Shown here: positions 19,977 through 28,959 of the stretch, in pieces
Layout of the letters: every line of letters starts with the position of its first letter
Numbering within the stretch: the stretch's first letter is position 1
NCBI RefSeq assembly: GCF_031157835.1
Contig: NZ_JAVIDR010000010.1
Coordinates: forward strand, 41,196 to 105,195
Direction: 5' to 3'
Source of the DNA: Acinetobacter rudis
GTDB taxonomy: Bacteria; Pseudomonadota; Gammaproteobacteria; Pseudomonadales; Moraxellaceae
Length of the DNA: 64,000 nt
The notes under the pieces: generated by a model
The model's database searches: none
Seen by the model: the letters and a program-made list of their open reading frames with translations, nothing else
What the model was told of the DNA's origin: nothing
Made by a program: the position numbers and the translations under genes

Positions 19977-20972
19977 ATGAATCAAATCGCACACATCGAT
20001 CAAGTTGAAGTAATAGGCAAAGATGCTATTACGGGTTATCAGGCATTTAAACTTGGCAACTTCGCTATTACGCGTGATGAATATTTTGCCAAAGTCACAT
20101 GGATGGCGAAAGGTCAGGAACATTCTCATCTTATGTCTGTAGATGCCTTTTTACGTGCCATTATGCGTGATGTTGCATGGGGTTTTTTCTATGGTTGGGT
20201 GAATTTTGATCATGTCATTGGCACACAAAACCACTATGGTAGTGTGGATTTTTACGCAGGGACTTTTAATGGTGTTTTAAAAGATGCTGGTGTGGATTAT
20301 GTGGAAAACTTTGCCACACCTAAAATCATGGCAACTTTTAAAGCTATTTTACATGATTGGGTGAATGCGGGTTTTGATCCATTTGCTGCACCTGAAGAAA
20401 CAGGTTCTGCTTTTGGTCGTAAAAATGGTGAAAATATTGAAGCCATTGATCGTTATCGTATTGCGACTAAACGTATGCCAAGTCTAGAAGGGGATTCGCC
20501 ACTTCGTGATGATCTGGATATCAATCGCCAGTTTGCTGACGTAAATCAAGATGAGCCATTAATTCATTGTGAACCTGGTTTTGAAGGTCAATTGGGTGGT
20601 TTTAATTTATTTAAGTACTTGTCGCGTTCGGATGTAACTTGGAACCCATCGGTGACCTCTGTGTGTAAAGCAAGTTTGTTTTGCCCAACCACTGAAGAAT
20701 ATATTTTACCTATTTTCCATGGCAATGATCGCGTTGAATGGTTTATGCAGTTCTCTGACGAAATCACTTGGGATATCGGGGATAAAGTTGATGGCGCGCC
20801 AATCGCTCGTATTGTAATGAAGCCAGGTGATATTTGTGCAATGCCAGCGAATATTCGCCACCAAGGTTACTCAACCAAACGTTCAATGTTATTGGTTTGG
20901 GAAAATGCAACACCTGATTTACCAGAAAAATTTGCATCAGGTGAATTAGCACCTTATCCAGTGGCGTTCTAA
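19977..20972 (+). CDS. pnpD: Hydroquinone 1,2-dioxygenase large (beta) catalytic subunit
   Basis: A 331-residue catalytic subunit, AAGGAAG upstream. Iron ligands can be placed: HGNDRVE gives His248, Asn250 and Glu254, and the ANIRHQG segment gives His295. The spacing (+2, +6, +47) is the same as that of the PnpD ligands reported for the Pseudomonas enzyme (His256, Asn258, Glu262, His303, from memory). It should cleave hydroquinone between C1 and C2 in the cytoplasm. pnpE follows after 64 bases. Confidence 0.87.
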   Translation: MNQIAHIDQVEVIGKDAITGYQAFKLGNFAITRDEYFAKVTWMAKGQEHSHLMSVDAFLRAIMRDVAWGFFYGWVNFDHVIGTQNHYGSVDFYAGTFNGVLKDAGVDYVENFATPKIMATFKAILHDWVNAGFDPFAAPEETGSAFGRKNGENIEAIDRYRIATKRMPSLEGDSPLRDDLDINRQFADVNQDEPLIHCEPGFEGQLGGFNLFKYLSRSDVTWNPSVTSVCKASLFCPTTEEYILPIFHGNDRVEWFMQFSDEITWDIGDKVDGAPIARIVMKPGDICAMPANIRHQGYSTKRSMLLVWENATPDLPEKFASGELAPYPVAF

Positions 20973-21036
20973 TCTCTCCATTCCAATTCAAAACAGGGCG
21001 TATTCTCGTCCTGTTCTCTCAAAATTTAGGTCAAAT

Positions 21037-22506
21037 ATGAATAATCAATTATTTATTAACGGGCAATTTGTGCCTGCAAAAAGTGGCAATACTATTGATG
21101 TATTAAACCCTGCCAATGGTGAGTTGATTACCAAAATTGCAGCAGCAGAAGCCGAAGATATTGATCTTGCTGTTGAAGCTGCTAAAAATGCATTTCCTGC
21201 ATGGTCCGAAATGCCCGCTGCTGAGCGTGGACGTTTATTATTAAAACTGGCTGACTTAATTGAAGAAAACCTAGAAGAACTCGCGCAATTAGAGTCTTTG
21301 GATACAGGTCATCCAATTCGTGATTCACGCCGTCTGGATGTTCCACGTACTGCAGCATGTTTCCGTTATTTCGGTGGCATTGCCGATAAAATTGAAGGTT
21401 CGGTCATTCCAGTTGAACAAGGCTTCTTAAACTATGTGGTGCGTGAACCAATTGGTGTTGTTGGGCAAATTGTGCCTTGGAACTTTCCATTGATGTTTAC
21501 CAGTTGGAAGCTTGGGCCTGCTTTGGCTGCTGGAAATACAGTGGTTTTAAAACCTTCTGAAATTACGCCACTTTCAACATTAAAAATTGCTGAACTGATT
21601 AAAAAAGCAGGTTTTCCTGATGGTGTGGTGAACGTCGTTCCTGGTTATGGGCAAACAGCAGGACAAAGCCTAGCCGAACACCCAGATGTTGGGAAAATTG
21701 CGTTTACAGGTTCAACTCGCACAGGGCAAGGCATTATCAATGCATCAGCTTCAAACTTAAAACGTGTTCAACTTGAGCTTGGTGGTAAAGGTGCAAACAT
21801 TGTGTTTGAAGATGCCAATATTGATGCGGCTGTGAATGGTGCCGCATGGGCGATTTTCCACAATCAAGGACAGGCATGTATTGCAGGTTCACGTTTGGTA
21901 TTACATGAAAATATTGCTGACGAATTCTTAGAAAAATTCATTAAGCTGGCAGCTTCTATTCGTTTGGGTAATCCAATGGATCCAAATACAGAAATGGGTC
22001 CTTTAACTTCTGAAGTGCACCGTAATAAAGTTTTGTCTTATACCCAGATTGCTAAAGAACAAGGCGGTAAAGTACTACTTGGTGGCGAAGCTCCAACTGA
22101 TCCAGCCTTACAGAAAGGTTTCTATGTGATGCCAACAATTGTTGAAGCTCAACCTAATGACCGTGTGGCGCAAGAAGAAGTCTTTGGTCCATTTGTTACT
22201 GTACTTCGCTTTAAAGATGATGCGCAAGCACTCGAAATTGCTAACTGCACAGAATATGGTTTAGGTAGTGGTTTATGGACGCAGAACATTCACCGTGCGC
22301 ATAGTTTTGCTCGCAAAATTAAAGCTGGAATGTGCTGGATTAACAGCTATAAACGTGTGAATCCAGGTAGTCCATTCGGTGGTATGGGCAAATCAGGTTA
22401 CGGTCGTGAAATGGGCTTTGAAGCGATTCATGACTATACCGAAGCGAAATCAATTTGGGTCAATGTGGATGCCAGCATCCCGCCACATTTTCAGCGAGGT
22501 GAATAA
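21037..22506 (+). CDS. pnpE: 4-hydroxymuconic semialdehyde dehydrogenase
   Basis: A 489-residue NAD(P)-dependent aldehyde dehydrogenase. The cofactor fold has VPWNFPL and GSTRTGQ; the general base Glu is in LELGGKGAN and the catalytic Cys in NQGQACIAGSR (about residue 285). On family grounds alone it could be any betaine-aldehyde-type ALDH. Its place between the dioxygenase and maleylacetate reductase genes points to oxidation of 4-hydroxymuconic semialdehyde to maleylacetate. Its stop overlaps the next start by one base (TAATG). Confidence 0.85.
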   Translation: MNNQLFINGQFVPAKSGNTIDVLNPANGELITKIAAAEAEDIDLAVEAAKNAFPAWSEMPAAERGRLLLKLADLIEENLEELAQLESLDTGHPIRDSRRLDVPRTAACFRYFGGIADKIEGSVIPVEQGFLNYVVREPIGVVGQIVPWNFPLMFTSWKLGPALAAGNTVVLKPSEITPLSTLKIAELIKKAGFPDGVVNVVPGYGQTAGQSLAEHPDVGKIAFTGSTRTGQGIINASASNLKRVQLELGGKGANIVFEDANIDAAVNGAAWAIFHNQGQACIAGSRLVLHENIADEFLEKFIKLAASIRLGNPMDPNTEMGPLTSEVHRNKVLSYTQIAKEQGGKVLLGGEAPTDPALQKGFYVMPTIVEAQPNDRVAQEEVFGPFVTVLRFKDDAQALEIANCTEYGLGSGLWTQNIHRAHSFARKIKAGMCWINSYKRVNPGSPFGGMGKSGYGREMGFEAIHDYTEAKSIWVNVDASIPPHFQRGE

Positions 22507-23573
22507 TGCAGATGTTTAATTACAAAGCATTGCCGGTTAATGTCCATTTTGGGCGCGGACGTGCCAAAGAAGTTCAAGGTATTCTCACAGAATTTAATTT
22601 TCGTTCTGTAATGGTTATTACCACGCCTGAACAACAATCAGATGGACAAAAGTTAGCTGAACAACTGGGAAGTCTTTGTGTCAGTGTTTATCCCAAAGCA
22701 GTTATGCATGTGCCTGTGGAAGTGGCTGAGCAAGCCATTCTTGAAGCCGAACGTTTAAATGTGGATTGTTGTCTGGCAATTGGTGGTGGTTCAACCATTG
22801 GTTTGGCAAAGGCGATTGCTTTGAAAACAGCTTTGCCAATTGTAGCGATTCCAACAACCTATGCAGGCAGCGAAATGACCACTGTGTATGGTATGACGGA
22901 AAATCGTTTAAAAACTACAGGTAAGGACATTAAAGTTCTGCCTAAAGTGGTGATTTATGATCCTGAGCTAACACTGACGCTACCTGCAAAAATTTCAGCT
23001 TGTTCAGGTATGAATGCTATGGCACATGCAGTGGAAGCATTGTATGCACAGGATAAAAACCCAATTATTAGTCTAATGGCATTGGATTCGATCCGTGCTT
23101 TGAAAGATGCTCTCCCAGCCATTGTGCAAGATCCGACTGATATGGCTGCACGTGAAAAAGCAACTTATGGTGCTTGGTTAGCGGGTATTTGTTTGGGGTC
23201 TGTTGGCATGGCGATTCATCACAAAATTTGCCATAGCTTGGGTGGAACTTATAACTTACCACATGCTGAAGCACATGCCATCACTTTGGCATATTCAGTT
23301 CATTACAACCGTAATGCAGATGTTAAAGCAATGACACAACTGGCACAGGCTTAAGGCGGTACAAGCCATGAGCAAGTGGGACAATTGATTTATGAGCTCA
23401 ATCAAAAACTGAATATTCCAATGGCACTGAAAGACATTGGTTTGCCAGAAGAAGGTCCACAAACTGTAGCGAAAATCGTTTGTGATAGTCCGTACTACAA
23501 CCCACGTGCATATGACTACGATGAGCTTGAGCAATTAATGCAACGTGCTTATTTAGGTTTACCACCAAATTAA
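22506..23573 (+). pseudogene. pnpF: Maleylacetate reductase, interrupted by in-frame TAA
   Basis: An iron-type alcohol-dehydrogenase-family protein that should reduce maleylacetate to beta-ketoadipate. Reading frame and homology continue through a TAA at 23352-23354 (codon 283): the first 282 codons hold the nucleotide-binding domain (IGGGSTIGLAKAIA, PTTYAGSEMT) and the His-rich metal region (MAHAVEALY, HHKICHSLGG, LPHAEAHA). The remaining 72 codons encode the C-terminal helical domain (ALKDIGLPEEG). Total 355 codons is the family's normal length. The context GCT-TAA-GGC-GGT would read Ala-Leu-Gly-Gly with TTA, so a single T-to-A change could explain it. Real null allele, sequencing error or readthrough are all open. 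Confidence 0.85.
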
Positions 23574-23582
23574 TTTGGTGGT
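23561..23582. repeat. Perfect 22-bp palindrome across the pnpF stop codon
   Basis: Arms ACCACCAAATT / AATTTGGTGGT with no loop; the pnpF stop TAA is at its centre. No T-run follows. It may act as an intercistronic mRNA hairpin before pnpG, or as a protein-binding site. Confidence 0.6.
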
Positions 23583-23602
23583 CATGACAAGGAGAGTGTC
23601 AT

Positions 23603-24463
23603 ATGTATCAGTTAACGCAAGATGTGATTGATAGTTTTTCAAATATTGAAAATGAACGACAAAAATATTTAGTTACGACGTTGGTTAAAAAACTTCATGA
23701 ATATATTGAAGATGTGCAATTGAGTCAGCACGAGTGGGAAACCGCGATTGATTTCCTCACACGTACTGGACAAATGTGTCATGGACAGCGTCAGGAATAT
23801 ATTCTGCTTTCTGATGTAATGGGGGTTTCTATGTTGGTGGATGAAATTAATCATCATCAACATGAAAGGCAAACACCAAGTACCGTTTTTGGTCCTTTCT
23901 TTATTGCAAAAATGCCAGTCCGTGACTACGGTGCTTCCATTGTTGAGCATGCAGATGCGGCACAGCTACCGTTACTCATTACAGGTCACGTTGTTGATTC
24001 AGATTTAAACCCGATTGAAAATGCCAAGATTGAAATTTGGCAGACTGCCGAAAATGGTATGTATTCAGGTCAGGATGTAGCACAGCAATTAGGTAATTTA
24101 AGAGGCATCTTCTACAGTCAATCTCAGGGAGAATATGCAATACAAAGCATTATTCCTGTGAGCTATCAGATCCCATCTGATGGGCCTGTAGGTGAGTTAT
24201 TGAATTTTTCAAAACGGCATTTTTGGCGACCTGCACATATTCATTTCATGATTACGGCAGAAAATCATCACCGTTTAGTCACACATTTGTTTTTGAAAGA
24301 TGATCCATATCTTGAGTCAGACACTGTATTTGGGGTGAAAGATGCATTGATTGTTGATTATAAGCGTTGTGAGTATTCAGCAGAAATGGAGCAAAAATTC
24401 AATATTAATTCGGCCTATTACAAAGTGGATTATCAGTTTGTATTGGCAAAGGAGCAGGGATGA
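23603..24463 (+). CDS. pnpG: Hydroxyquinol 1,2-dioxygenase (intradiol)
   Basis: A 286-residue Fe(III) intradiol dioxygenase with AAGGAG upstream. It has the N-terminal helical dimerisation domain (about 1-95) and then the beta-sandwich. The four iron ligands are visible: Tyr154 (ENGMYSGQD), Tyr188 (PVSYQIP), His212 and His214 (RPAHIHF). Length and the ENGMY segment suit the hydroxyquinol/catechol branch; the maleylacetate context favours hydroxyquinol (1,2,4-trihydroxybenzene) as substrate. This would give a second route to maleylacetate. Its end overlaps the Rieske gene by 4 bases. Confidence 0.83.
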   Translation: MYQLTQDVIDSFSNIENERQKYLVTTLVKKLHEYIEDVQLSQHEWETAIDFLTRTGQMCHGQRQEYILLSDVMGVSMLVDEINHHQHERQTPSTVFGPFFIAKMPVRDYGASIVEHADAAQLPLLITGHVVDSDLNPIENAKIEIWQTAENGMYSGQDVAQQLGNLRGIFYSQSQGEYAIQSIIPVSYQIPSDGPVGELLNFSKRHFWRPAHIHFMITAENHHRLVTHLFLKDDPYLESDTVFGVKDALIVDYKRCEYSAEMEQKFNINSAYYKVDYQFVLAKEQG

Positions 24464-24819
24464 TGTCAGCAAAAATTGCATTATGCCAAGTGCAAGATTT
24501 TGAACATGAATCCGTCAAGAAAGTTGTACATCCCTCGAAAGAGGGGCTCTATCTTATCCTGATTAAAAATGATCAGGATTTTTATGCTTATCATAATATC
24601 TGTCCGCATTTTTCAGTGCAATTGGATAACGCCAAAGGGCAGTTTTTTACCTATGATAATCAATGGATTATGTGTGCCCATCATTCAGCGATGTTCGAGA
24701 TCAAGACAGGTTTATGTATAGATGGGCCATGTAAGGCAAACAGTTTAGTACAAGAATCTGTTTATATTGAAGATGGGAATATTTATCTAAAAAATTGTTC
24801 GAAAAAGATGAACATTTAA
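24460..24819 (+). CDS. Rieske-type [2Fe-2S] ferredoxin
   Basis: A 119-residue Rieske protein with both cluster motifs: Cys-Pro-His (NICPHFS) and Cys-x-x-His (MCAHHSAMFEIKTG). It overlaps pnpG by 4 bases, so the pair should be translated together. No Rieske oxygenase alpha subunit or reductase is nearby. Neither ring-cleaving dioxygenase here needs an electron donor, so it may reduce and reactivate an oxidised Fe(II) dioxygenase, as XylT-type ferredoxins do, or serve an unlinked oxygenase. Both ideas are inference. Confidence 0.85.
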   Translation: MMSAKIALCQVQDFEHESVKKVVHPSKEGLYLILIKNDQDFYAYHNICPHFSVQLDNAKGQFFTYDNQWIMCAHHSAMFEIKTGLCIDGPCKANSLVQESVYIEDGNIYLKNCSKKMNI

Positions 24820-24913
24820 TTCGTTTCTTTGAGATTTTGTTCTGATTCAATTTTGATTACATTGACGTTTAGCAAGGATTTTGCTTAAACCTTACCCTTA
24901 TCAAGGATATGCT

Positions 24914-26632
24914 ATGGTCATTAAAAAGTTTGCATTAGCTGCTGTATTTGTTCCCACTTTATTGGGTACCACATTGGTTCAAGCTGAAGCTGTTAAAAAA
25001 CCGAATGTATTGGTTATTGTAGCGGATGATTTAGGTTTTTCAGATACTGAACCATTCGGCAGTGAAATAAAAACCCCGAATCTTAAAAAATTGGCAAAAG
25101 ATGGTGCGATCTTAACTAATTTTCATGCTGGTCCGACCTGTTCTGTTACTCGATCAATGTTATTGACCGGAAATGACAGTCATCAGGCTGGTCTAGGGAC
25201 TATGGCCGAATATTTACAGCCTGAACAAAAAGGTAAGTCTGGATATGAAGGTAAACTGAACCAGCAAGTGATGACTATACCAGAGATTTTAAATGCTCAA
25301 GGTTATATCTCATTTATGGCAGGTAAGTGGCATTTAGGTGCAACAGAAGATAGTAATCCTAAAGCACGTGGATTTACTAAATCATTTAGTCTAATGCCAG
25401 GTGGTGCAAGCCATATGGATGCCAGCCCAATGTTCCCAGGCAATTATAAGGCACGTTATATGGAAGATGGTAAAGATGTAACATTGCCTAAAGAGTTTTA
25501 CTCGACAGATTTCTATACAGACAAAATGCTGTCTTATCTGAAAAATGACCGTAAAAAAGATCAGCCATTTTTTGCTTATTTGGCATATACCGCACCACAT
25601 TGGCCATTACAAGCACCAGATCAGTTTTTAGCAAAGTATAAAAACTCGTATAAAGAAGGTTATGAATATATTCGTAACCAACGCTTAAAACGCCAAATTG
25701 CTTTGGGTGTTATGCCTAAAGGCACTGAAATCAATAATCCGATTGCATCAGAGTTTCCAGCTTGGGATGAGTTAACCGCAGCACAGAAGGCGGATCAAAT
25801 CAAGACTATGCAGGTGTATGCAGCCATGATTGATAGTTTGGACTATAATATTGGACGTGTTGTGAACTATCTGAAAGAAACGGGTGAGTTGGATAATACC
25901 TTTATTCTATTCATGTCTGATAATGGCGCTGAATCAGCAACACCTGAATCATTAGGAACCACAGAAGATAAAAATGGTATCCGTGAATGGGTCGATGCGA
26001 ACTTTAATAACAGCATTGAAAACATGGGTAAAAAGGGCTCATATGTAAACTTAGGCCCTCAATGGGCTCAAGTTGCTTCAACACCACTTCCTTATTTCAA
26101 GAGCTTTGTTGCCAACGGCGGTATTCGAGTTCCTGCAATTGTCCGCTATCCAAAAATGGTGAAACATGGCCAGATTAAAACTGATTTGGTGCATGTGAAA
26201 GACTTTGTACCAAGTGTGTTGGAACTGACAAAGACGCAACGTCCTAACAGTTTTAATAATCATTCAATTTTACCTTTAGAAGGGATTTCATTTCTACCGA
26301 TTTTCAATCAGCAAAAATTGCCTGAACGCTCATTAGGTTGGGAGTTTAATACGCGCCGTGCCTTGTATCGTGGAGATTGGGCTTTACAAATGCAAGCACC
26401 ACCATATGGGACAGGGGATTGGGAGTTATATAATCGTACTCAAGATCAAAGTTTTATTAAAAATCTTGCGGACCAACATCCTGATATTGTGAAACACTTA
26501 GCCGATGAATGGGATAAATATGCTCAGCATGTGGGGGTGGTTGAAGCACCAGTGCGCTATAAATATGGTCAAATGAACTGTTTTTATGACACTTGTATCG
26601 GGCCTGAGTTCCTAAAAAACTTAGGTAAATAA
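24914..26632 (+). CDS. Exported arylsulfatase (type I, formylglycine-dependent)
   Basis: 572 residues from the ATG at 24914, preceded by AAGGA. A Sec signal peptide (MVIKKFALAAVFVPTLLGTT...QAEA) sends it to the periplasm. Metal ligands Asp38-Asp39 are in VADDLGFSD, the nucleophile site is Cys76 in TCSVTRSMLLTG, then the GKWHLG motif and the late Asp-Asn (LFMSDNGAES). It should hydrolyse sulfate esters of phenols. Pseudomonas AtsA has CSPTR where this has CSVTR, so the maturation motif lacks the usual Pro. Placement after the hydroquinone genes suggests release of a phenolic substrate for that pathway. Confidence 0.9.
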   Translation: MVIKKFALAAVFVPTLLGTTLVQAEAVKKPNVLVIVADDLGFSDTEPFGSEIKTPNLKKLAKDGAILTNFHAGPTCSVTRSMLLTGNDSHQAGLGTMAEYLQPEQKGKSGYEGKLNQQVMTIPEILNAQGYISFMAGKWHLGATEDSNPKARGFTKSFSLMPGGASHMDASPMFPGNYKARYMEDGKDVTLPKEFYSTDFYTDKMLSYLKNDRKKDQPFFAYLAYTAPHWPLQAPDQFLAKYKNSYKEGYEYIRNQRLKRQIALGVMPKGTEINNPIASEFPAWDELTAAQKADQIKTMQVYAAMIDSLDYNIGRVVNYLKETGELDNTFILFMSDNGAESATPESLGTTEDKNGIREWVDANFNNSIENMGKKGSYVNLGPQWAQVASTPLPYFKSFVANGGIRVPAIVRYPKMVKHGQIKTDLVHVKDFVPSVLELTKTQRPNSFNNHSILPLEGISFLPIFNQQKLPERSLGWEFNTRRALYRGDWALQMQAPPYGTGDWELYNRTQDQSFIKNLADQHPDIVKHLADEWDKYAQHVGVVEAPVRYKYGQMNCFYDTCIGPEFLKNLGK

Positions 26633-26641
26633 GATGGAAAG

Positions 26642-26690
26642 TGGTCATTAAACTAAGCGTTTCAGAGATTAATGACCATTTATTTCTATT
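26642..26690 (+). terminator. Hairpin after the sulfatase gene
   Basis: Perfect 10-bp arms TGGTCATTAA / TTAATGACCA, 17-base loop, followed by a T-rich tract (TTTATTTCTATTT). It lies 9 bases past the sulfatase stop and may limit read-through into the FGE gene. Confidence 0.6.
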
Positions 26691-26742
26691 TATCAGAAAT
26701 CTACGTTGTAGTCTAAATGATTGAAAATTGAGATCAAGGATG

Positions 26743-27711
26743 ATGAATATTTTTAAATTTCTCATCGTACCAACGGTTGCATTGGTACTCAGCGCTTGTG
26801 GTGGAACACCAACCGAAACACAGGATGTGAAGTTAGGTGGAAAAACACAATGCCAGCAATACTCTGGCTTACCACACAATTGGTTGAAGCAATCGGAAGC
26901 CGGCATGGTGAAAATTTCAGGGGGGACTTTCCAGATTGGAAATAATCAAAGTTACCCGGAAGAACGTGCCTTGTATAAAAGTGAGCGTACAGTCGCTGAT
27001 TTCTGGATGGATGCAACAGAAGTAAGCAATGCACAATTTGAAAGCTTTATTCAGGCTACAGGTTATATTACTGAAGCTGAAAAACAAGGTGAAGGTGCTG
27101 TATTTATACCCCCACAAGGGAAAGTCAAAGAGTTGGCATGGTGGTCATTGGTCAAAGGCGCATCTTGGAAAAAACCTTGGGGACCAAATGCAAGTCGCCA
27201 AATTTTACCGAATGAACCTGTACGTATGATTACCCTGAAAGATGCCATAGCATATGCAGATTGGCTTGGACATGAGCTTCCTACGGAAGAGCAATGGGAA
27301 TATGCGGCGAAAGGCTTTACTCAGGCAAGAGATGTAAGTGCAGATATGGAACATATCGATGCTAATGTCTGGCAAGGAGAGTTTCCTTATCAGAATGATA
27401 ACAAAGATGGTTTTATAGATGTTGCGCCTGTCGGATGTTTTAAAGCAAATGCCTTTGGTCTATACGATATGATTGGCAATGTCTGGGAATATACCAATAG
27501 CCCATTTACAGGCACGCATGATGATCATATGGGGATGCATCAGCTAAAGTCCGAAAAAGCGCCTGTATTTAATCAATACACCATCAAAGGTGGATCATTT
27601 CTGTGTGCATCAAATTACTGTATGCGTTACCGAGCTTCTGCAAGACATCCACAAGAAGCTGATTTAGCTATTAGTCATGTTGGTTTCAGAACTGTGAAAA
27701 ATATCAAATAA
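26743..27711 (+). CDS. Formylglycine-generating enzyme, lipoprotein form
   Basis: SUMF1/FGE-family protein, 322 residues from 26743. It carries a lipoprotein signal with lipobox VLSAC (Cys19), so the enzyme faces the periplasm. The FGE fold is recognisable from GGTFQIGNN and the LPTEEQWEYAAKG core to the end, GFRTVKN. Both copper-binding, catalytic Cys are kept in GGSFLCASNYCMRYR (Cys288 and Cys293, spacing as human Cys336/341), so this is a true oxygen-dependent FGE rather than a catalytically dead FGE-like domain. It follows the sulfatase gene and probably converts its Cys76 to formylglycine after export. Confidence 0.88.
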   Translation: MNIFKFLIVPTVALVLSACGGTPTETQDVKLGGKTQCQQYSGLPHNWLKQSEAGMVKISGGTFQIGNNQSYPEERALYKSERTVADFWMDATEVSNAQFESFIQATGYITEAEKQGEGAVFIPPQGKVKELAWWSLVKGASWKKPWGPNASRQILPNEPVRMITLKDAIAYADWLGHELPTEEQWEYAAKGFTQARDVSADMEHIDANVWQGEFPYQNDNKDGFIDVAPVGCFKANAFGLYDMIGNVWEYTNSPFTGTHDDHMGMHQLKSEKAPVFNQYTIKGGSFLCASNYCMRYRASARHPQEADLAISHVGFRTVKNIK

Positions 27712-27738
27712 CTGTAAAAATAATTTAATGGATTAAAC

Positions 27739-28944
27739 ATGAACAAACAGATGACTGTGCTATTGCTCATTGCAATAGCTGCAGGGGCAAACTACGCCTC
27801 AGCAAAAGAGATTAACTTTGACGTGACCTTTAAAAATTTATATGCCAAACGTGACTTTGATGCAGCCTATCGAGCTTCGATTGGGAGTTGGAGTCAAGGT
27901 GTTATTGCTCGAGTAAATGGTCAGCATGAATTCAGCGATGAAACAGCACTATTGTATACGGGTTCATTGCAATACGCGCAGCGCCTCAGTGAAGATAAGC
28001 ATAGCAACGATATGATTATTCCATTTGATACTCATCTTCAAGAGCAGGCATCTGAATACAAAAAAATAGCAGGATCAATAGGTTTAAAACACAAGCAACA
28101 TCAAATCAGTTGGGGTGAACAATGGGTAGATACTCCTTTAGCTACGACTGATTATAGTCGACAGTTACTCACGATTTACCAGGGCTGGTTATATTCAGGG
28201 CAATTGAATCCACAGCTAAAAGTTGACCTGGGCTATTTAGACAAATTCTCACCAAGAAATGAAGAAAAGTTTAGAAAAATCACAGTAAACAATCAGGAAT
28301 CAGATGGACTGACTTATCTGGATTTAAAGTTTAAAACATTGCAAGATAACTTACAGACGCAAATTTTCTTAAGCGAATTAGAAGATCTATATAATCAATA
28401 TTCTCTTGGTCTGCAATATAAGACACAGGTGGGTGATTTAAGATTCAAGAGTAAATTCAGATATTACTATACGGCTGAAAATGGCGCTGAATATTTAGGA
28501 AAAATCGATAATCAATATTTTGGCGTATTGCAAGAAGTGGCTTATGGTCCGAATACTTTCGGAATCGGTATACAAAAAATAGAAGGTAAAAGTGACTTTC
28601 CAATGTTGGATGGAGCTGTACCTGTGCTCAGCTATGTTAACTGGACACAAGGTACTTTCAACAAAGCCAATGAATTGTCTTATCATTTCACTTTCAACCA
28701 TGATGCCAGTTGGTTGCTTCCTGGCTTAAGCGTGATAGCACGTTATGTCGATGGGCAAAACTATATGATCAAAGGACAAAAAGGTTATGATGAAAGTGAA
28801 TTTGATTTTATTGCAAATTATCGAGTGAATGAAGGTATGTTGAAAGGCTTAGGTTTTCAATGGCTAAATCTGAACTATAAAAATGATGTTCAGGGTAGTT
28901 ATCAAGAAAATCGTTTCTTTACCACGTATACGCTGAAATTTTGA
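27739..28944 (+). CDS. OprD-family outer-membrane porin
   Basis: A 401-residue protein with a signal peptide (cut after ANYASA) and alternating beta-barrel strands throughout, ending in Phe (TYTLKF). The start of the mature part (FKNLYAKRDFDA...GSWSQGVIARV) resembles OprD-type substrate-specific porins. Located 27 bases after the FGE gene and ahead of a terminator, it probably completes the sulfatase operon as the outer-membrane entry for the aromatic sulfate (inference). Confidence 0.78.
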   Translation: MNKQMTVLLLIAIAAGANYASAKEINFDVTFKNLYAKRDFDAAYRASIGSWSQGVIARVNGQHEFSDETALLYTGSLQYAQRLSEDKHSNDMIIPFDTHLQEQASEYKKIAGSIGLKHKQHQISWGEQWVDTPLATTDYSRQLLTIYQGWLYSGQLNPQLKVDLGYLDKFSPRNEEKFRKITVNNQESDGLTYLDLKFKTLQDNLQTQIFLSELEDLYNQYSLGLQYKTQVGDLRFKSKFRYYYTAENGAEYLGKIDNQYFGVLQEVAYGPNTFGIGIQKIEGKSDFPMLDGAVPVLSYVNWTQGTFNKANELSYHFTFNHDASWLLPGLSVIARYVDGQNYMIKGQKGYDESEFDFIANYRVNEGMLKGLGFQWLNLNYKNDVQGSYQENRFFTTYTLKF

Positions 28945-28959
28945 AGCATTGCTGTTTTT

